Notes: generated by a model from the letters alone, not told the origin. DNA of 64,000 nucleotides from Pseudomonas fluorescens (GCF_019212185.1 NZ_CP078138.1:5748501-5812500); one strand, 5' to 3'; numbered from the stretch's first letter, positions 38,701 through 48,541 are shown. Numbers and translations are program-made.

Positions 38701-40104
38701 TGGGACAGCGACGAGGCCTGTGTCGAGTTGATCCGCGCCCGCCTCAGCGGCTTTGGCCCGCTGGAGGTCAGTGCGATCGGCGACCCGCTTGGCCTGCCCA
38801 CCACGCGGGTCGAACACACCTTGGCGCAATTGGAGCGTGAGGGCTACGTGCTGCGCGGACGCTTCAGCCCAGGCGCCACCACGGATCAATGGTGCGAGCG
38901 GCATTTGCTGGCACGCATTCACCGTTACACCGTGAAGCGCCTGCGCCGGGAAATCGAGCCGGTGGCCTTGCAGGACTTCATGCGTTTTCTCTTCGACTGG
39001 CAGCACCTGACCCCGACCACCCAAGGTCAGGGCAGCGCCATATTGCCGGTGATCGTCGCGCAATTCGAAGGCTACCCGGCGGCGGCCTCGGCCTGGGACA
39101 GCGACCTGCTGCCCGCGCGACTCAAGGGTTATTCATCCGCCTGGCTGGATGACCTGTGCCGCAGCGGCAAACTGGTCTGGACTCGCTTGAGTGCCCGCCA
39201 CAAAGCCGCCAGCGTGGCCCTGCGCAGCACGCCGATCCTGCTGTTGCCGCGCGCCCAGGTGCCGCTCTGGAGCAGCCTGACTGAGCAAGCGCAAGTCAGC
39301 GAGCTGTCGCCGAAGACGCAAAAGGTTCATCAGGCCCTGAGCCAGCACGGCGCACTGTTTTTTGATGAACTGCTGCATGAGGCCCATCTGCTGCGCAGCG
39401 AGCTGGAGATCGCCTTGCAGGAGTTGGTCGGCGCCGGGTTGGTCAATGCCGACAGCTTCGCCGGCCTGCGCGCGCTGATCACCCCGGCGAGCAAACGCCA
39501 GACGCGTAGTGCCCGTCGCGGGCGCGGGGCGCTGATTGGCGGGATGGACGATGCCGGGCGTTGGGCGTTGTTGCGCCGCAACAGAACACCGGCACCTGAT
39601 GCTTCGCCAACGCGTCAACCCAGCGTACCCGCCGACACCCTCGAACACATCGCCATGACCCTGTTGCGGCGCTACGGCGTGGTGTTCTGGCGCTTGCTGG
39701 AACGCGAGGCGGAATGGCTGCCGAGCTGGCGTGAATTGCTGCGCACCTTTCATCGCCTGGAGGCCCGTGGCGAGATTCGTGGCGGGCGTTTTGTCAGCGG
39801 CCTGGCCGGCGAGCAATTCGCCCTGCCGGAAGCGATTCCCTTGCTGCGCGAAGTGCGACGTCGGCCCCACGATGGTAGCCTGGTGAGTGTCTGTGGCGTC
39901 GATCCGCTGAACCTGGTCGGCACCGTGCTTCCGGGCCAGAAAGTCCCTGCCCTGGCAAGCAATCGCCTGGTGTACCGCGATGGCTTGCCGGCCGCGGCGG
40001 AGATTGCCGGAGTGCAGCATGTCTGGCTGCAACTGGAACAGCCGCAGAGCCTCGAACTACAGCGCACATTGACCCAATACCGCGTCATCCACGCGGCCGA
40101 CTAA
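35764..40104 (+). CDS. lhr: Large Lhr-type ATP-dependent helicase
   Basis: A 1446-residue superfamily 2 helicase acting on DNA, with repair roles in the family. Motif I is APTGSGKT (Lys56), motif II DEIH (Asp177-His180), motif III LSATQ, motif IV/V IFVNTRRLAERLSRHL and ATASLELGIDIGDVDLV, motif VI QRVGRSGHQ. After the Lhr core with its winged helix there is a long C-terminal region (to 1446) as in full-length bacterial Lhr. Monocistronic by position, with about 200 bases of non-coding DNA upstream. Confidence 0.93.
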   Translation: MNLPAATPPVLDGFHPAVSAWFTRTFPSVTAAQARAWPLIRQRRSTLIAAPTGSGKTLTAFLAVIDDLVRQGLALGGELPDATLVVYVSPLKALSNDIQINLQNPLAGISEQLLSQGYPELRISTAVRTGDTPQKDRSAMRKSAPHILVTTPESLYVLLGSDSGRRMLASTRTVIVDEIHAIAASKRGSHLALSLERLQALCDEPLMRIGLSATQKPIEAVSRFLVGAGRPCEIVDIGHARPRDLAIEVPPVPLSAVMANDVWGLVYDRIAVLAREHRTTLIFVNTRRLAERLSRHLSERLGKDAVAAHHGSLAKEFRLDAEQRLKRGELQVLIATASLELGIDIGDVDLVCQIASPRSIAGFLQRVGRSGHQVGGTPKGRLFATTRDDLIECAALLDCVRRGELDNLLIPVAPLDVLAQQIIAEVSCQEWQEQALLAVLRRASPYAALDEDHYQALLKMLAEGYNGRQGIRSAYLHRDAVSGNLRGRRGARLTAVTSGGTIPDNADYAVLLEPQGLNIGSVNEDFAVESIAGDVFQLGNTSYRILRVETGKVRVEDAQGQPPTIPFWLGEAPGRSAELSFAVARLHGQLDELLGASPGDWQPSLDWLTDTLGLDLASAEQIVEYLAPARLTLGALPSQDTLLMERFFDESGGTQLIIHTPFGSRINRAWGLALRKRFCRTFNFELQAAASEDAIVLSLSTSHSFELDEIWRYLHSNSAEQVLIQALLDAPLFGVRWRWNAGVALALPRYSGGRKVPPQIQRMKSEDLIASVFPDQIACLENLAGEREIPEHPLVEQTLDDCLHEAMDCEGWLKLLRRMEQGELRLISRDLPAPSPLAAEILSARPYTFLDDAPLEERRTQAVLNRRWSDPQSTDDLGALDPQAIEVVREEAWPQPTRVDEMHEALMSLGAICDAEAALDERWSGWLQQLAESGRASRVQIAADHGLWLALERLTCLQAIYPQAPLQPPLIALPGFDENWDSDEACVELIRARLSGFGPLEVSAIGDPLGLPTTRVEHTLAQLEREGYVLRGRFSPGATTDQWCERHLLARIHRYTVKRLRREIEPVALQDFMRFLFDWQHLTPTTQGQGSAILPVIVAQFEGYPAAASAWDSDLLPARLKGYSSAWLDDLCRSGKLVWTRLSARHKAASVALRSTPILLLPRAQVPLWSSLTEQAQVSELSPKTQKVHQALSQHGALFFDELLHEAHLLRSELEIALQELVGAGLVNADSFAGLRALITPASKRQTRSARRGRGALIGGMDDAGRWALLRRNRTPAPDASPTRQPSVPADTLEHIAMTLLRRYGVVFWRLLEREAEWLPSWRELLRTFHRLEARGEIRGGRFVSGLAGEQFALPEAIPLLREVRRRPHDGSLVSVCGVDPLNLVGTVLPGQKVPALASNRLVYRDGLPAAAEIAGVQHVWLQLEQPQSLELQRTLTQYRVIHAAD

Positions 40105-40117
40105 GCCGTCGGGCAGC

Positions 40118-42259
40118 TTAGGTGTGCAGCGGCGATTTCGGCATCACCAGCACTGAATCGTCCTTACTGCCGTCGTCCTGCTGCGCAACGTCCTCGGGTT
40201 TGTCCGCATGCCGCTCATGCATCAGCACCTGCTGTGGATAAGTCTGCGCGAAATGCACCCACGGGCTGTTATCCACAAGCTTCTTCAGGCACAGGTTGAA
40301 GGCGCGATTGACTGCGTACTGACCACCGGACACGGTGCGGAACTGCGCCGTCAGCACCACGCCGTTGAGGTCCATTTTGTCGACCCCGAACACCTCCAGC
40401 GGACCTTGCAGGTTGTACTTGAGGAACGGGTCGTCGCTGATCGAGCGCCCCGCTTCGCGGATCAACGCGATGGCTTTGTCGACGTCGGTGTCGTAGGTGA
40501 ATTGCACCGAGAAGAACGCAAAGGCGAACTGCCGGGACTGGTTGGTGACCGCCTTGATCTGGCCGAACGGCACCGAATGCACAAAACCCTTGCCGTCACG
40601 CAGGCGCAGGGTGCGGATGGTCAGCCCCTCGACCGTGCCGGCATGTCCCGAATCGAGCACCACCCAGTCGCCAATCGACAGAGTGTCTTCGATGATGATG
40701 AACAGTCCGGTGATCACGTCCTGAACCAACTGCTGCGAACCGAAGCCGATTGCCAGGCCGACCACCCCGGCACCGGCAAGGAACGGCGCGACGTTGATCC
40801 CCAGGTTGGCCATGGTGGTAATCGCACAGATCACCACCAGAATGATTTTGATCGCGTTACGCAGCAGCGGCAGGATGGTCTTGATCCGGGTGCTGGGCTG
40901 GCGCGCATTGCGCTTGCTGATCTGCGGTTTGAGGGCTTCGCGGATGGCGGTATCGAGCACCACCCAGACCATCCAGGTCACCAGGAAAATCAGGCCGATG
41001 CGGCTCAGCGAATCGCTGATGGCACGACCAATGGCGTTGCTGACCGCGAATTCGAACAGCGAAACGCCCCAGATCCGCCCGAGGACATCGATAAACACCA
41101 CCGCCATGACGATCCGCAACAAGGCATGGGACAGGCTCAGGAAGCGCTCCTTGTAGGCTCCGCCGCGCTGCACCGCCAGCGCCCCTGGGGACTTGAACAG
41201 GTGCTGGAGCATGGTGCTGATAAACACCGTGGCAATCAGCAGGATGGTGGTGAACAACGCACAGCGCAGGACTTTCTGATTGTCATCGCCGATACCGATC
41301 AGGTTAATCAGCGACACCAGCACCATCAACAGAATCGGCCAGTACCAGACCCCGGAAAATATCCGCAGGGTTTCGCGCAACGCCGGCTGACTGCGTCGTT
41401 GGGCCAATGGCAGGATACGGATCAACTGTCCGACCGGGCGACGCAAGCGAATCACCAGCAGACCAAAGATGATCGACGCCGACATGCCGGTGAACACCGC
41501 AATACTGTCGGTGAGGTTGTCGCCCAAGCGGTTGGCGATCTGCGGGCTGGTCAACGCATCGCTCAGGGCCACCAGGAAGCCCATCGCGAACAACGGGCGT
41601 GGACAATTCTGGCGGATGATCTGCACTGCGCGGCGCTTGTGCCCGACGTTGAACAGCACCACCAGCGACAGCAATAACGAGGCCGCGAAAATCCCGGCGC
41701 TGGTGGCGTAAGCCAGGCTCAGTGCCAGCGCCCGACCGGCGGACGGTTGCAGGAAATGGCTGCAATACAGGGTCACCGGTAAGCTGATAAACGCCGGCAA
41801 ACTGTAGGGCAGCACGTAGCCCAACAGGCCCTGGGCACGCTCACGATTGCGCAACCATCGCGACTGAGCGCAACGCCGCGCAAACAGGCCACCGAGCACC
41901 CAGAGTGCGGCGAACACCGCACACCAAGCCGCACTCAGCAGGGCAAAGTCACGGGCCACGCTCCAGCTGGAACGCGGCGATGGCTGATTGACCAGTTGGT
42001 CTACCTCATCCGCCGCGCGATCCGCACGCTCGCGCCAGGCCTCGACCAGGTGCTCGTTGATGTCGAGTTTTTCCTGGACGTCATCGATGCTCGAACTGAT
42101 CGCCCCGAGCAGCCCGCCCTGCACCAGAGGCTCGGCTTTTTCCGCAGCGGCGGGATCCTTGCCGGTCACGGCGGCCACCCCGGGCAAGGCGGCGAGCGAT
42201 TGAGTGCTGCCGATACCCAGGAGTATCGCCAGGCCTATCGAGGCTTTGAACTGAGACAA
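40118..42259 (-). CDS. MscS-family mechanosensitive channel (YbiO/MscM-like)
   Basis: A large MscS-family protein of about 713 residues with signal/first helix (IGLAILLGIGSTQSLA), a periplasmic helical region, several membrane helices, and the MscS core near residue 500: MANLGINVAPFLAGAGVVGLAIGFGSQQLVQDVITG (pore helix and following, read in pieces), then IEDTLSIGDWVVLDSGHAGTVEGL of the beta domain. Size fits E. coli YbiO. The start is uncertain: the TTG at 42259 has AGGAG nine bases upstream; another TTG ten codons earlier lacks one. Convergent with lhr. Confidence 0.85.
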   Translation of the reverse strand: MSQFKASIGLAILLGIGSTQSLAALPGVAAVTGKDPAAAEKAEPLVQGGLLGAISSSIDDVQEKLDINEHLVEAWRERADRAADEVDQLVNQPSPRSSWSVARDFALLSAAWCAVFAALWVLGGLFARRCAQSRWLRNRERAQGLLGYVLPYSLPAFISLPVTLYCSHFLQPSAGRALALSLAYATSAGIFAASLLLSLVVLFNVGHKRRAVQIIRQNCPRPLFAMGFLVALSDALTSPQIANRLGDNLTDSIAVFTGMSASIIFGLLVIRLRRPVGQLIRILPLAQRRSQPALRETLRIFSGVWYWPILLMVLVSLINLIGIGDDNQKVLRCALFTTILLIATVFISTMLQHLFKSPGALAVQRGGAYKERFLSLSHALLRIVMAVVFIDVLGRIWGVSLFEFAVSNAIGRAISDSLSRIGLIFLVTWMVWVVLDTAIREALKPQISKRNARQPSTRIKTILPLLRNAIKIILVVICAITTMANLGINVAPFLAGAGVVGLAIGFGSQQLVQDVITGLFIIIEDTLSIGDWVVLDSGHAGTVEGLTIRTLRLRDGKGFVHSVPFGQIKAVTNQSRQFAFAFFSVQFTYDTDVDKAIALIREAGRSISDDPFLKYNLQGPLEVFGVDKMDLNGVVLTAQFRTVSGGQYAVNRAFNLCLKKLVDNSPWVHFAQTYPQQVLMHERHADKPEDVAQQDDGSKDDSVLVMPKSPLHT

Positions 42260-42447
42260 GGCGCGTCGCTCCTGTTTCAACGATGACAATGGCTAAAGAA
42301 GATCGCAGCCTTTACCCACAAGTTCCAGCGTGAATTTCTCACACCCCCCTAAGCCTGCCGCCGGTAATGCCAGCGAAACTTTCCGCCTTGCCTGACAGTC
42401 ATCCACTCACAGAGGGGTAGCCCGAGACTAGCAGGCGGGGAGGATCC

Positions 42448-43257
42448 ATGGCGGTGTTTGACAGCAACGGCGAGCAAGCCGGCGCGCCCGAAACGGCGCA
42501 CGAATGCAGCGCCGCGATTCGTCGTTTTACCGTGCTGACGGTCAATACCCACAAGGGGTTTGCCGCGCTGAACCGACGTTTCATTCTTCCGGAATTGCGC
42601 GAAGCGGTGCGCAGCGTGTCCGCCGACCTGGTGTTTTTGCAAGAGGTCCACGGCACCCACGAACACCATCCCCAGCGCTATAGCAATTGGCCGAGCATCC
42701 CGCAATACGAGTTCCTCGCCGACAGCCTCTGGCCGCAGTTCGCCTATGGCCGCAACGCGGTGTATCCCGCCGGCGATCACGGCAATGCGCTGCTGTCGAA
42801 ATTCCAGATCATTCGCCACGACAATCAGGATGTCAGTATTGACGGCCACGAGAGTCGTGGCTTGTTGCACTGCGTGTTGCGCCTGCCGGGCAGCGAGCAA
42901 CCGCTGCATGCGATTTGCGTGCACCTGGGTCTGCGCCAGGCCCATCGCGACCAACAACTGGCATTGCTGCTGCAGCGCCTCGACGAGCTGCCGGAAGACG
43001 CCAGGGTGATTGTCGCCGGCGACTTCAATGACTGGCGCCAACGCGCCGATGGCGTGCTCAAGCCCTGGGGCTTGCGCGAGGTATTTGGCGAGCATCACGG
43101 CCAGCCCGCGCGCAGTTTTCCGGCTCGCCTGCCGTTGCTGCGCCTGGACCGCATCTACGTGCGCAATCTCACCGCCCAACGCCCTAAAGTGCTGGCCTCG
43201 CGTCCGTGGTCGCACCTTTCCGACCATGTCCCGCTGTCCGTGGAGATCGAACTATGA
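42448..43257 (+). CDS. Endonuclease/exonuclease/phosphatase-family protein (YbhP-like)
   Basis: A 269-residue EEP-fold protein: [19 protein letters not shown] (metal-binding Glu), [28 protein letters not shown] and the C-terminal [12 protein letters not shown]is. GGAGG lies before the ATG. It is coupled by ATGA overlap to clsB and then to a YbhN-like gene, the same trio as E. coli ybhP-clsB-ybhN, which suggests a phospholipid-related hydrolase rather than DNA repair. Confidence 0.88.
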   Translation: MAVFDSNGEQAGAPETAHECSAAIRRFTVLTVNTHKGFAALNRRFILPELREAVRSVSADLVFLQEVHGTHEHHPQRYSNWPSIPQYEFLADSLWPQFAYGRNAVYPAGDHGNALLSKFQIIRHDNQDVSIDGHESRGLLHCVLRLPGSEQPLHAICVHLGLRQAHRDQQLALLLQRLDELPEDARVIVAGDFNDWRQRADGVLKPWGLREVFGEHHGQPARSFPARLPLLRLDRIYVRNLTAQRPKVLASRPWSHLSDHVPLSVEIEL

Positions 43258-44561
43258 GCAGCGCACCGCTGGAAAAAAACCGCTTCGAGCCAGCGGCCCC
43301 CAGCGCCGAGACACCGGCCATCGAGCGCGCCCTGAGCGACCTCGACTATGGCTGGCACGGCAACAATCGCGTCGAGTTGCTGGAGAACGGCGAAGCCTAC
43401 TTCCCCAGGGTGTTCGAGGCCATGCGCCAGGCCAGAAGCGAAATCCTGCTGGAGACCTTCATTCTGTTCGACGACAAGGTCGGCAATGAGCTGCAGCAGA
43501 TTTTGATCGAGGCGGCGCAGCGCGGGGTGCGTGTCACGGTGAGTCTCGATGGATTTGGCTGTGGTGAGCTGCCCCAGGCATTTCTCCTGGCGATGTGCGA
43601 TGCCGACGTGCACCTGCAAATGTTCGATCCGGCGCCGCGACGCCTGGGTATCCGCACCAACTGGTTCCGCCGCCTGCATCGCAAGATCGTGGTCGTAGAC
43701 GGTGCCACTGCGTTTATCGGCGGTATCAACTTCAGCGCCGACCACCTGGCCGATTTCGGACCGGAAGCCAAACAGGATTATGCCGTTCAGGTCGAGGGCC
43801 CGGCGGTGGTCGACATTCATCATTTCGCCTTGCTGCAAAGTGGCCGTCACTCCCGGGCGCGATATGGCTGGCTGCGCCGCAAGCGCCGACGCACGGAGCT
43901 GGCGCTCAACGATCACGATGGCCAGGTGCGGCTGGTTTATCGCGATAACAACGAGCATCCGCGCGACATCGAAGACGTTTATCTGCAGGTGCTGCGCAGC
44001 GCTCAACGCCGAGTGATCATTGCCAATGCCTATTTCTTCCCCGGCTACCGCCTGCTGCGCGAAATCCGCAATGCAGCGCGGCGTGGCGTCGACGTGCGGC
44101 TGATTCTCCAGGGCCAACCGGACATGCTGGTGGCCAAGCTCGCGGCCCGCCTGACCTACGACTACCTGCAGCAATCCGGGGTGAAGATCTACGAGTACTG
44201 CGACCGCCCGCTGCACGGCAAGGTCGCGCTGGTGGATGAGGACTGGAGCACAGTCGGCTCAAGTAATCTCGACCCGCTGAGCCTGTCGCTGAATCTTGAA
44301 GCCAACGTGTTGATCCGCGACCGGGCCTTCAATCGCGAGTTGTTCGAGCGCCTCGATGAGCTGAGCAATCACCACTGCAAAGTCATGCCCGCCCCCGAAT
44401 CGCCCCGTGGTTTGCTGTGGCGCATGACCATCGGCTTCCTGGCGTTCCACTGCCTGCGCCATTTCCCTGCCTGGGCTGGCGGTTTGCCCGCGCACAAACC
44501 CCGCCTGCAACCCTTAAAGCCCATGCCGCAGGTGCCTGATGACATCCATGAATCGCTCTGA
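43254..44561 (+). CDS. clsB: Cardiolipin synthase B
   Basis: A 435-residue phospholipase-D-superfamily enzyme making cardiolipin from phosphatidylglycerol and another phospholipid. Both HKD motifs are visible: [20 protein letters not shown] and [20 protein letters not shown]. No N-terminal membrane helices, as for ClsB. Starts four bases inside the upstream gene's end and overlaps the downstream gene by 23 bases, so all three are translationally linked. Confidence 0.9.
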   Translation: MSSAPLEKNRFEPAAPSAETPAIERALSDLDYGWHGNNRVELLENGEAYFPRVFEAMRQARSEILLETFILFDDKVGNELQQILIEAAQRGVRVTVSLDGFGCGELPQAFLLAMCDADVHLQMFDPAPRRLGIRTNWFRRLHRKIVVVDGATAFIGGINFSADHLADFGPEAKQDYAVQVEGPAVVDIHHFALLQSGRHSRARYGWLRRKRRRTELALNDHDGQVRLVYRDNNEHPRDIEDVYLQVLRSAQRRVIIANAYFFPGYRLLREIRNAARRGVDVRLILQGQPDMLVAKLAARLTYDYLQQSGVKIYEYCDRPLHGKVALVDEDWSTVGSSNLDPLSLSLNLEANVLIRDRAFNRELFERLDELSNHHCKVMPAPESPRGLLWRMTIGFLAFHCLRHFPAWAGGLPAHKPRLQPLKPMPQVPDDIHESL

Positions 44562-45522
44562 ATCGCAGGCTGCAGCCCATCCACCGTCACGTTGGGCACG
44601 CCTGAAAAAACCGCTGACAGCGCTGTTCTTCCTGGTGCTGATCGTGCTCTTCACGATGCTCGCCCGGCGCATCGACTGGAACGAAGTCTTCGACACCCTC
44701 GGCGACTTCAAGGTGCGCACGCTGATCATCGCCTCGGCCATTACGCTGCTGAGTTTTCTGACTTACGCCTGCTTCGATCTGATTGGCCGCACCTACATCC
44801 GTCAGGACCTGACCTGGCGGCAGATCCTTCCAGTCGGGGTCATCAGCTATGCCTTCAACCTGAATCTCAGCGCCTGGGTTGGCGGCATCGCCATGCGCTA
44901 CCGCTTGTATTCCCGGCTCGGTGTCAGCAAGGGCAACATTGCCAAGATCCTTGGCCTGAGTCTGGCCACCAATTGGTTTGGCTACATGCTAGTGGCCGGG
45001 GCAATTTTCAGCAGCGGCCTGGTGCATATGCCACCGGGCTGGAAACTCAGCAGCACCGCGCTGCAAAGCGTGGGCGTGCTGTTGCTGCTGCTCAGTGCCG
45101 GGTATCTGACGGCCTGCCGCTTTTCTAGTCGACGCGAATGGGCCATCCGTGGCGTGGAAATCAACCTGCCATCGCTGCGCATGGCTATATTGCAACTGGC
45201 CCTGGGCGCGCTGAACTGGTCGTTGATGGCGGCAGTGATTTTTACCCTGCTTCCCAGCAAACTCGATTACCCATTGGTGCTCGGGGTGTTGCTGATCAGC
45301 GCCATCGCCGGCGTCATTACCCATATTCCGGCGGGTCTCGGTGTGCTCGAGGCGGTGTTCGTCGCGCTGCTACAGCACCAGGCATCACGCGGTAGCCTGA
45401 TCGCGGGGTTGCTGGCGTATCGGGCGATCTACTTTCTGTTGCCGCTGTTGATCACCGTGGTCATGTATCTGGTGGTGGAAGCCAAGGCCAAGGCGCTGCG
45501 GATCGAAAAGAAACCGTCCTGA
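44539..45522 (+). CDS. YbhN/UPF0104-family membrane protein
   Basis: A 327-residue integral membrane protein with about eight helices (ALFFLVLIVLFTMLARRIDW at the N-terminus). It belongs to the LPG-synthase-transmembrane-like (UPF0104) family, with SAWVGGIAMRYRLYSRLGVS and THIPAGLGVLEAVFVALL as markers. Family members include MprF flippase domains. Third gene of the ybhP-clsB-ybhN-like cluster; likely acts on lipids in the inner membrane. Start overlaps clsB; a second ATG three codons later is possible. Confidence 0.85.
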   Translation: MTSMNRSESQAAAHPPSRWARLKKPLTALFFLVLIVLFTMLARRIDWNEVFDTLGDFKVRTLIIASAITLLSFLTYACFDLIGRTYIRQDLTWRQILPVGVISYAFNLNLSAWVGGIAMRYRLYSRLGVSKGNIAKILGLSLATNWFGYMLVAGAIFSSGLVHMPPGWKLSSTALQSVGVLLLLLSAGYLTACRFSSRREWAIRGVEINLPSLRMAILQLALGALNWSLMAAVIFTLLPSKLDYPLVLGVLLISAIAGVITHIPAGLGVLEAVFVALLQHQASRGSLIAGLLAYRAIYFLLPLLITVVMYLVVEAKAKALRIEKKPS

Positions 45523-45523
45523 C

Positions 45524-46273
45524 TCACAGAATCCGCAGCCGCTCGCCGACCACCATTTCGGTCACCCAGTCGACCAGGATCGAGGTGTAGGCCTGTTGCG
45601 CCACCGGATCGCTCAAGGCGTGATCGGCGCCGTCGATGATGCGGTGAGTCAGCGAGTGCGTCTGCTGGCACGCCGCGCGGTAGCTCATGATGGTGGCGTG
45701 GGGTACAAAGCTGTCGGTCTCCGACTCCACCAGCAAGACATCACCGGTGAACTGTGAACAGGCATGCAGCGCCCGATTGCTGTCGGCACGCACCAGCGTA
45801 CTGCGGTAATCCAGCAGGTCCTGTTTGTCGAGGTCGCGCTTGGGGGTGTGCCATTGCTCGTCGCGATACAGGGCCGGCACGCGCATCGCCAGCCAGCGTA
45901 CTGGGCGCAACGTGGTGAGGATGGCCGCCAGGTAACCGCCATAGCTGGTCCCCACTACGGCAACCGCAGACGTATCGATCGCCGGGTGCGCGAGCAAGCG
46001 GTCGTAGGCCGCCAGCAAGTCCTTGAGATTGTCTTCGCGGGTGACCCGCGCCAGCGGAATCCCGATGTCGCCGGTGTGCCCGCGCAAGTCGAAGGTCAGG
46101 CACACGCAGCCCAGCCCGGCGATACCCTTGGCGCGCTCCAGGTCCCGTTCCTGACTCCCGCCCCAACCGTGCACGAACAACACGCCCGGCACCTTGGACT
46201 TTGGGCTGAGGAAGGTCGCGCTCATCTGTTCATCGTCGATGTCGATTTGAATGCTTTCGCTTCTAGCCGTCAT
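45524..46273 (-). CDS. Alpha/beta hydrolase
   Basis: A 249-residue hydrolase. The nucleophile elbow is VVGTSYGGYLAA (Ser), preceded by the oxyanion loop VLFVHGWGGSQERD; the acid is probably in LLVESETDSFVPH and the His in DGADHALSD. Dienelactone-hydrolase/acyl-peptidase-like. It starts 11 bases inside the end of the DUF3182 gene, so the two are cotranscribed. Substrate unknown. Confidence 0.82.
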   Translation of the reverse strand: MTARSESIQIDIDDEQMSATFLSPKSKVPGVLFVHGWGGSQERDLERAKGIAGLGCVCLTFDLRGHTGDIGIPLARVTREDNLKDLLAAYDRLLAHPAIDTSAVAVVGTSYGGYLAAILTTLRPVRWLAMRVPALYRDEQWHTPKRDLDKQDLLDYRSTLVRADSNRALHACSQFTGDVLLVESETDSFVPHATIMSYRAACQQTHSLTHRIIDGADHALSDPVAQQAYTSILVDWVTEMVVGERLRIL

Positions 46274-47372
46274 AAGAGTTGACCGTTACGTATTTGAGAA
46301 GAAATTCACTGTTTTCCGCCGGGCCGCGATACACCTCTATCGCACCGGCCGGCAACGGTGAATCGAGATAGGTTTCCACCGAGGACACGCGAATCACCTT
46401 CAGCCGGGGGTCGTTGACGAAACATTGCAACGCGGCCACTTCAGCGCTGCTGGCGCCACCCATGCGCCAGGACTGTTCAAGCACTCCACTGCAGCGTTGG
46501 CCCTGGGCATCCAGGCCCTGAGCGATGTCGTAATTGCGCCGCGAGGCGTAGAAACCGGGGTATGCCTCGTCCGCGGCGGCGTCAAACACTTGCGCCTGCT
46601 CGATGGCCAGGCGCAAGTCTTCAGGCAGATCCAGGCCGAGCAAGTCGTCGTAGTAGCCCCGCACCACCAACAGATCCGAACCGCCGTAGACCTGCTCGCC
46701 CTGCCCGTCTTCGGTCAGGTATTGCTGCCCGCAGTAACTGAGCACGGTGTCGCCGAAAAAGCTCTGGCCGACGCTGTGGGTGATGACCTTCTTCAGGTCC
46801 TGTTCCAGCACCACGCCGCTGGTGAACTGTTCGGCAATCTCGGGGCGCATGAGCAGTTGCCGGAAGGCATCGAGGTTACGAATCACCTCCTGGCCACGCC
46901 CGGCACAGGCGTGAATCGGTTTGAGACGAATCGGCCCCCGCTCCAGTAATTGCTCGGCAGCAGGCAGGGCATCGTCCAGAGAGAACACACTGATCCCCTC
47001 CAAAACCACTTTGCGCACCCGTTCGGCGAACAGCGGCGCCCAGCCCTGGGGGGCGATCGCATCGCGGTTCAGCAAACCATGGGTGATCGCTTTGGTGCAG
47101 ATAAAGTCATGATCGACGTAGCCGCCCCATATGTCCTCCGGGCCGCTGACGCCTAGCTGCCGCGCCGCGGTGCCACCTACCAGAGTCTGAGTCGGTAGCA
47201 GATACAGATCGCTGCCGCCGTGCAGTGCCGGGTCGTAACTGCCCGCAAAGGGCAAGTCGAGGATCTGCGCCAGCCAATGGGCCAGCTTCCGGTTAGTCTC
47301 TACCTCATGGAGAGGCGCCTGGGGTCGGATCGAATGGGCAACTACGCGTTTGTTGCGGTTTTTCGGGGTCAT
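46263..47372 (-). CDS. DUF3182 protein (ATP-grasp-like)
   Basis: A 369-residue cytoplasmic protein. Starting at 47372 it reads MTPKNRNKRVVAHSIRPQAP with GGGGGAC upstream. The middle has KPIHACAGRGQEVIRNLDAF and VVLEQDLKKVITHSVGQ, reminiscent of ATP-grasp enzymes, which is how DUF3182 is usually described. Coupled to a hydrolase gene. The reaction is not known; amide or thioester ligation would be the generic guess. Confidence 0.7.
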   Translation of the reverse strand: MTPKNRNKRVVAHSIRPQAPLHEVETNRKLAHWLAQILDLPFAGSYDPALHGGSDLYLLPTQTLVGGTAARQLGVSGPEDIWGGYVDHDFICTKAITHGLLNRDAIAPQGWAPLFAERVRKVVLEGISVFSLDDALPAAEQLLERGPIRLKPIHACAGRGQEVIRNLDAFRQLLMRPEIAEQFTSGVVLEQDLKKVITHSVGQSFFGDTVLSYCGQQYLTEDGQGEQVYGGSDLLVVRGYYDDLLGLDLPEDLRLAIEQAQVFDAAADEAYPGFYASRRNYDIAQGLDAQGQRCSGVLEQSWRMGGASSAEVAALQCFVNDPRLKVIRVSSVETYLDSPLPAGAIEVYRGPAENSEFLLKYVTVNSYDG

Positions 47373-47548
47373 GCGTCCCCCTTCGCCTGCGCTCGATGGA
47401 TATAGCTTTGGGAATTGCAGGGATCGGGCCAACACCTCAATGCGTCTGGGGCTAGTACCAGGTAGGCACTACGGCGTTCGGTGCTGGCTCAACGCCTGCC
47501 TTATTCTGCACGACTCTCCTCGACTTTCCTGCGTTTTGCACGATGGCA

Positions 47549-48541
47549 CTAACGCGCCACTGCCGCAGGCGACACGCCGAATCGGTTGCGGTAATCGCTG
47601 GGGGCCAACCCGGTGATCTTCTTGAAGGTGGCACGGAACGCCCCCGGATCGGCATAGCCGACATTCCAGGCGATGTGATCGATGGTGCTGTTGGTGAACT
47701 CGAGCATTTCCCGGGCTTTGCCAACCCGCAGGTGCTGACAGTACTGGGTCGGTTTCAGTCCGGTGGCGGCACGAAAACGCCGCAGGAAGGTGCGCTCCTC
47801 CAAACCCGCCTGTTCGGCCATGGCCGTCAATGAAACCTCCACCGCGCCATTGGCTTGCAGCCAGTGCTGGACCCTGAGAATCGCCCCGTCGCCATGACCG
47901 AGAATGGGCGCAAAGTTGCTGCCGCACTGGCTCGCACTGTCGCTGTGCTCGACCACCAGGAAGCGCGCGGTGCCAGTCGCGACGGTAGGGCCCAGGAGCC
48001 GGTCGACCAAGCGCAAGCCCAGCTCCGACCAGGCCATCAGGCCGGCAGTGGTAATCAGGTCGCCATCATCGACGATAGGCTTCTCGGCATTTAGCCGAAC
48101 CCTGGGATAACGCTGGGCGAATTGTTTGGCCGAGGTCCAGTGGGTGGTGGCACTGCGTCCGTCAAGCAGACCGCTTTCCGCCAGCAGGATCGAACCCACG
48201 CACACCCCGCCCAAGGTCGCGCCGCTGGCGTGTTGCTGGCGTAACCAGTGGATCAGCGCCGGAGATGCCTGGCCCTCGGAAAAACCAGCGATCGACGGCG
48301 GAATCAACAGCGCCATCAACCCGCCATCTGGCCCGGGAGCACTGTCGAAGACACGTTGGGGGGCGTGGGCAGCGTCCGCCTGCCAATGACTGACGCGCAG
48401 CACCGGCAATTGCGCGCTCAGGTATTCGGCGGCAATGCGATTGGCCACGCCGAACAAGTCAGTCAAGCCATGGACCGCGGCCATTTGCGCGCCGGGATAG
48501 ATCAGCACGCACATCTCGACGACTGCGCGTTCTGCGCCCAT
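47549..48541 (-). CDS. GlxA-type AraC-family regulator
   Basis: A 330-residue regulator with an N-terminal DJ-1/PfpI-like domain (CVLIYPGAQMAAVHGLTDLFG, GGVCVGSILLAESGLLDGRSATTHW) and a C-terminal AraC double helix-turn-helix (LEERTFLRRFRAATG, IDHIAWNVGYADPGAFRATFKKITG). It is divergent from a cysteine hydrolase gene 95 bases away, which it most likely controls. The ligand is unknown. The 176-base gap downstream, to the DUF3182 gene, shows nothing notable. Confidence 0.88.
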   Translation of the reverse strand: MGAERAVVEMCVLIYPGAQMAAVHGLTDLFGVANRIAAEYLSAQLPVLRVSHWQADAAHAPQRVFDSAPGPDGGLMALLIPPSIAGFSEGQASPALIHWLRQQHASGATLGGVCVGSILLAESGLLDGRSATTHWTSAKQFAQRYPRVRLNAEKPIVDDGDLITTAGLMAWSELGLRLVDRLLGPTVATGTARFLVVEHSDSASQCGSNFAPILGHGDGAILRVQHWLQANGAVEVSLTAMAEQAGLEERTFLRRFRAATGLKPTQYCQHLRVGKAREMLEFTNSTIDHIAWNVGYADPGAFRATFKKITGLAPSDYRNRFGVSPAAVAR

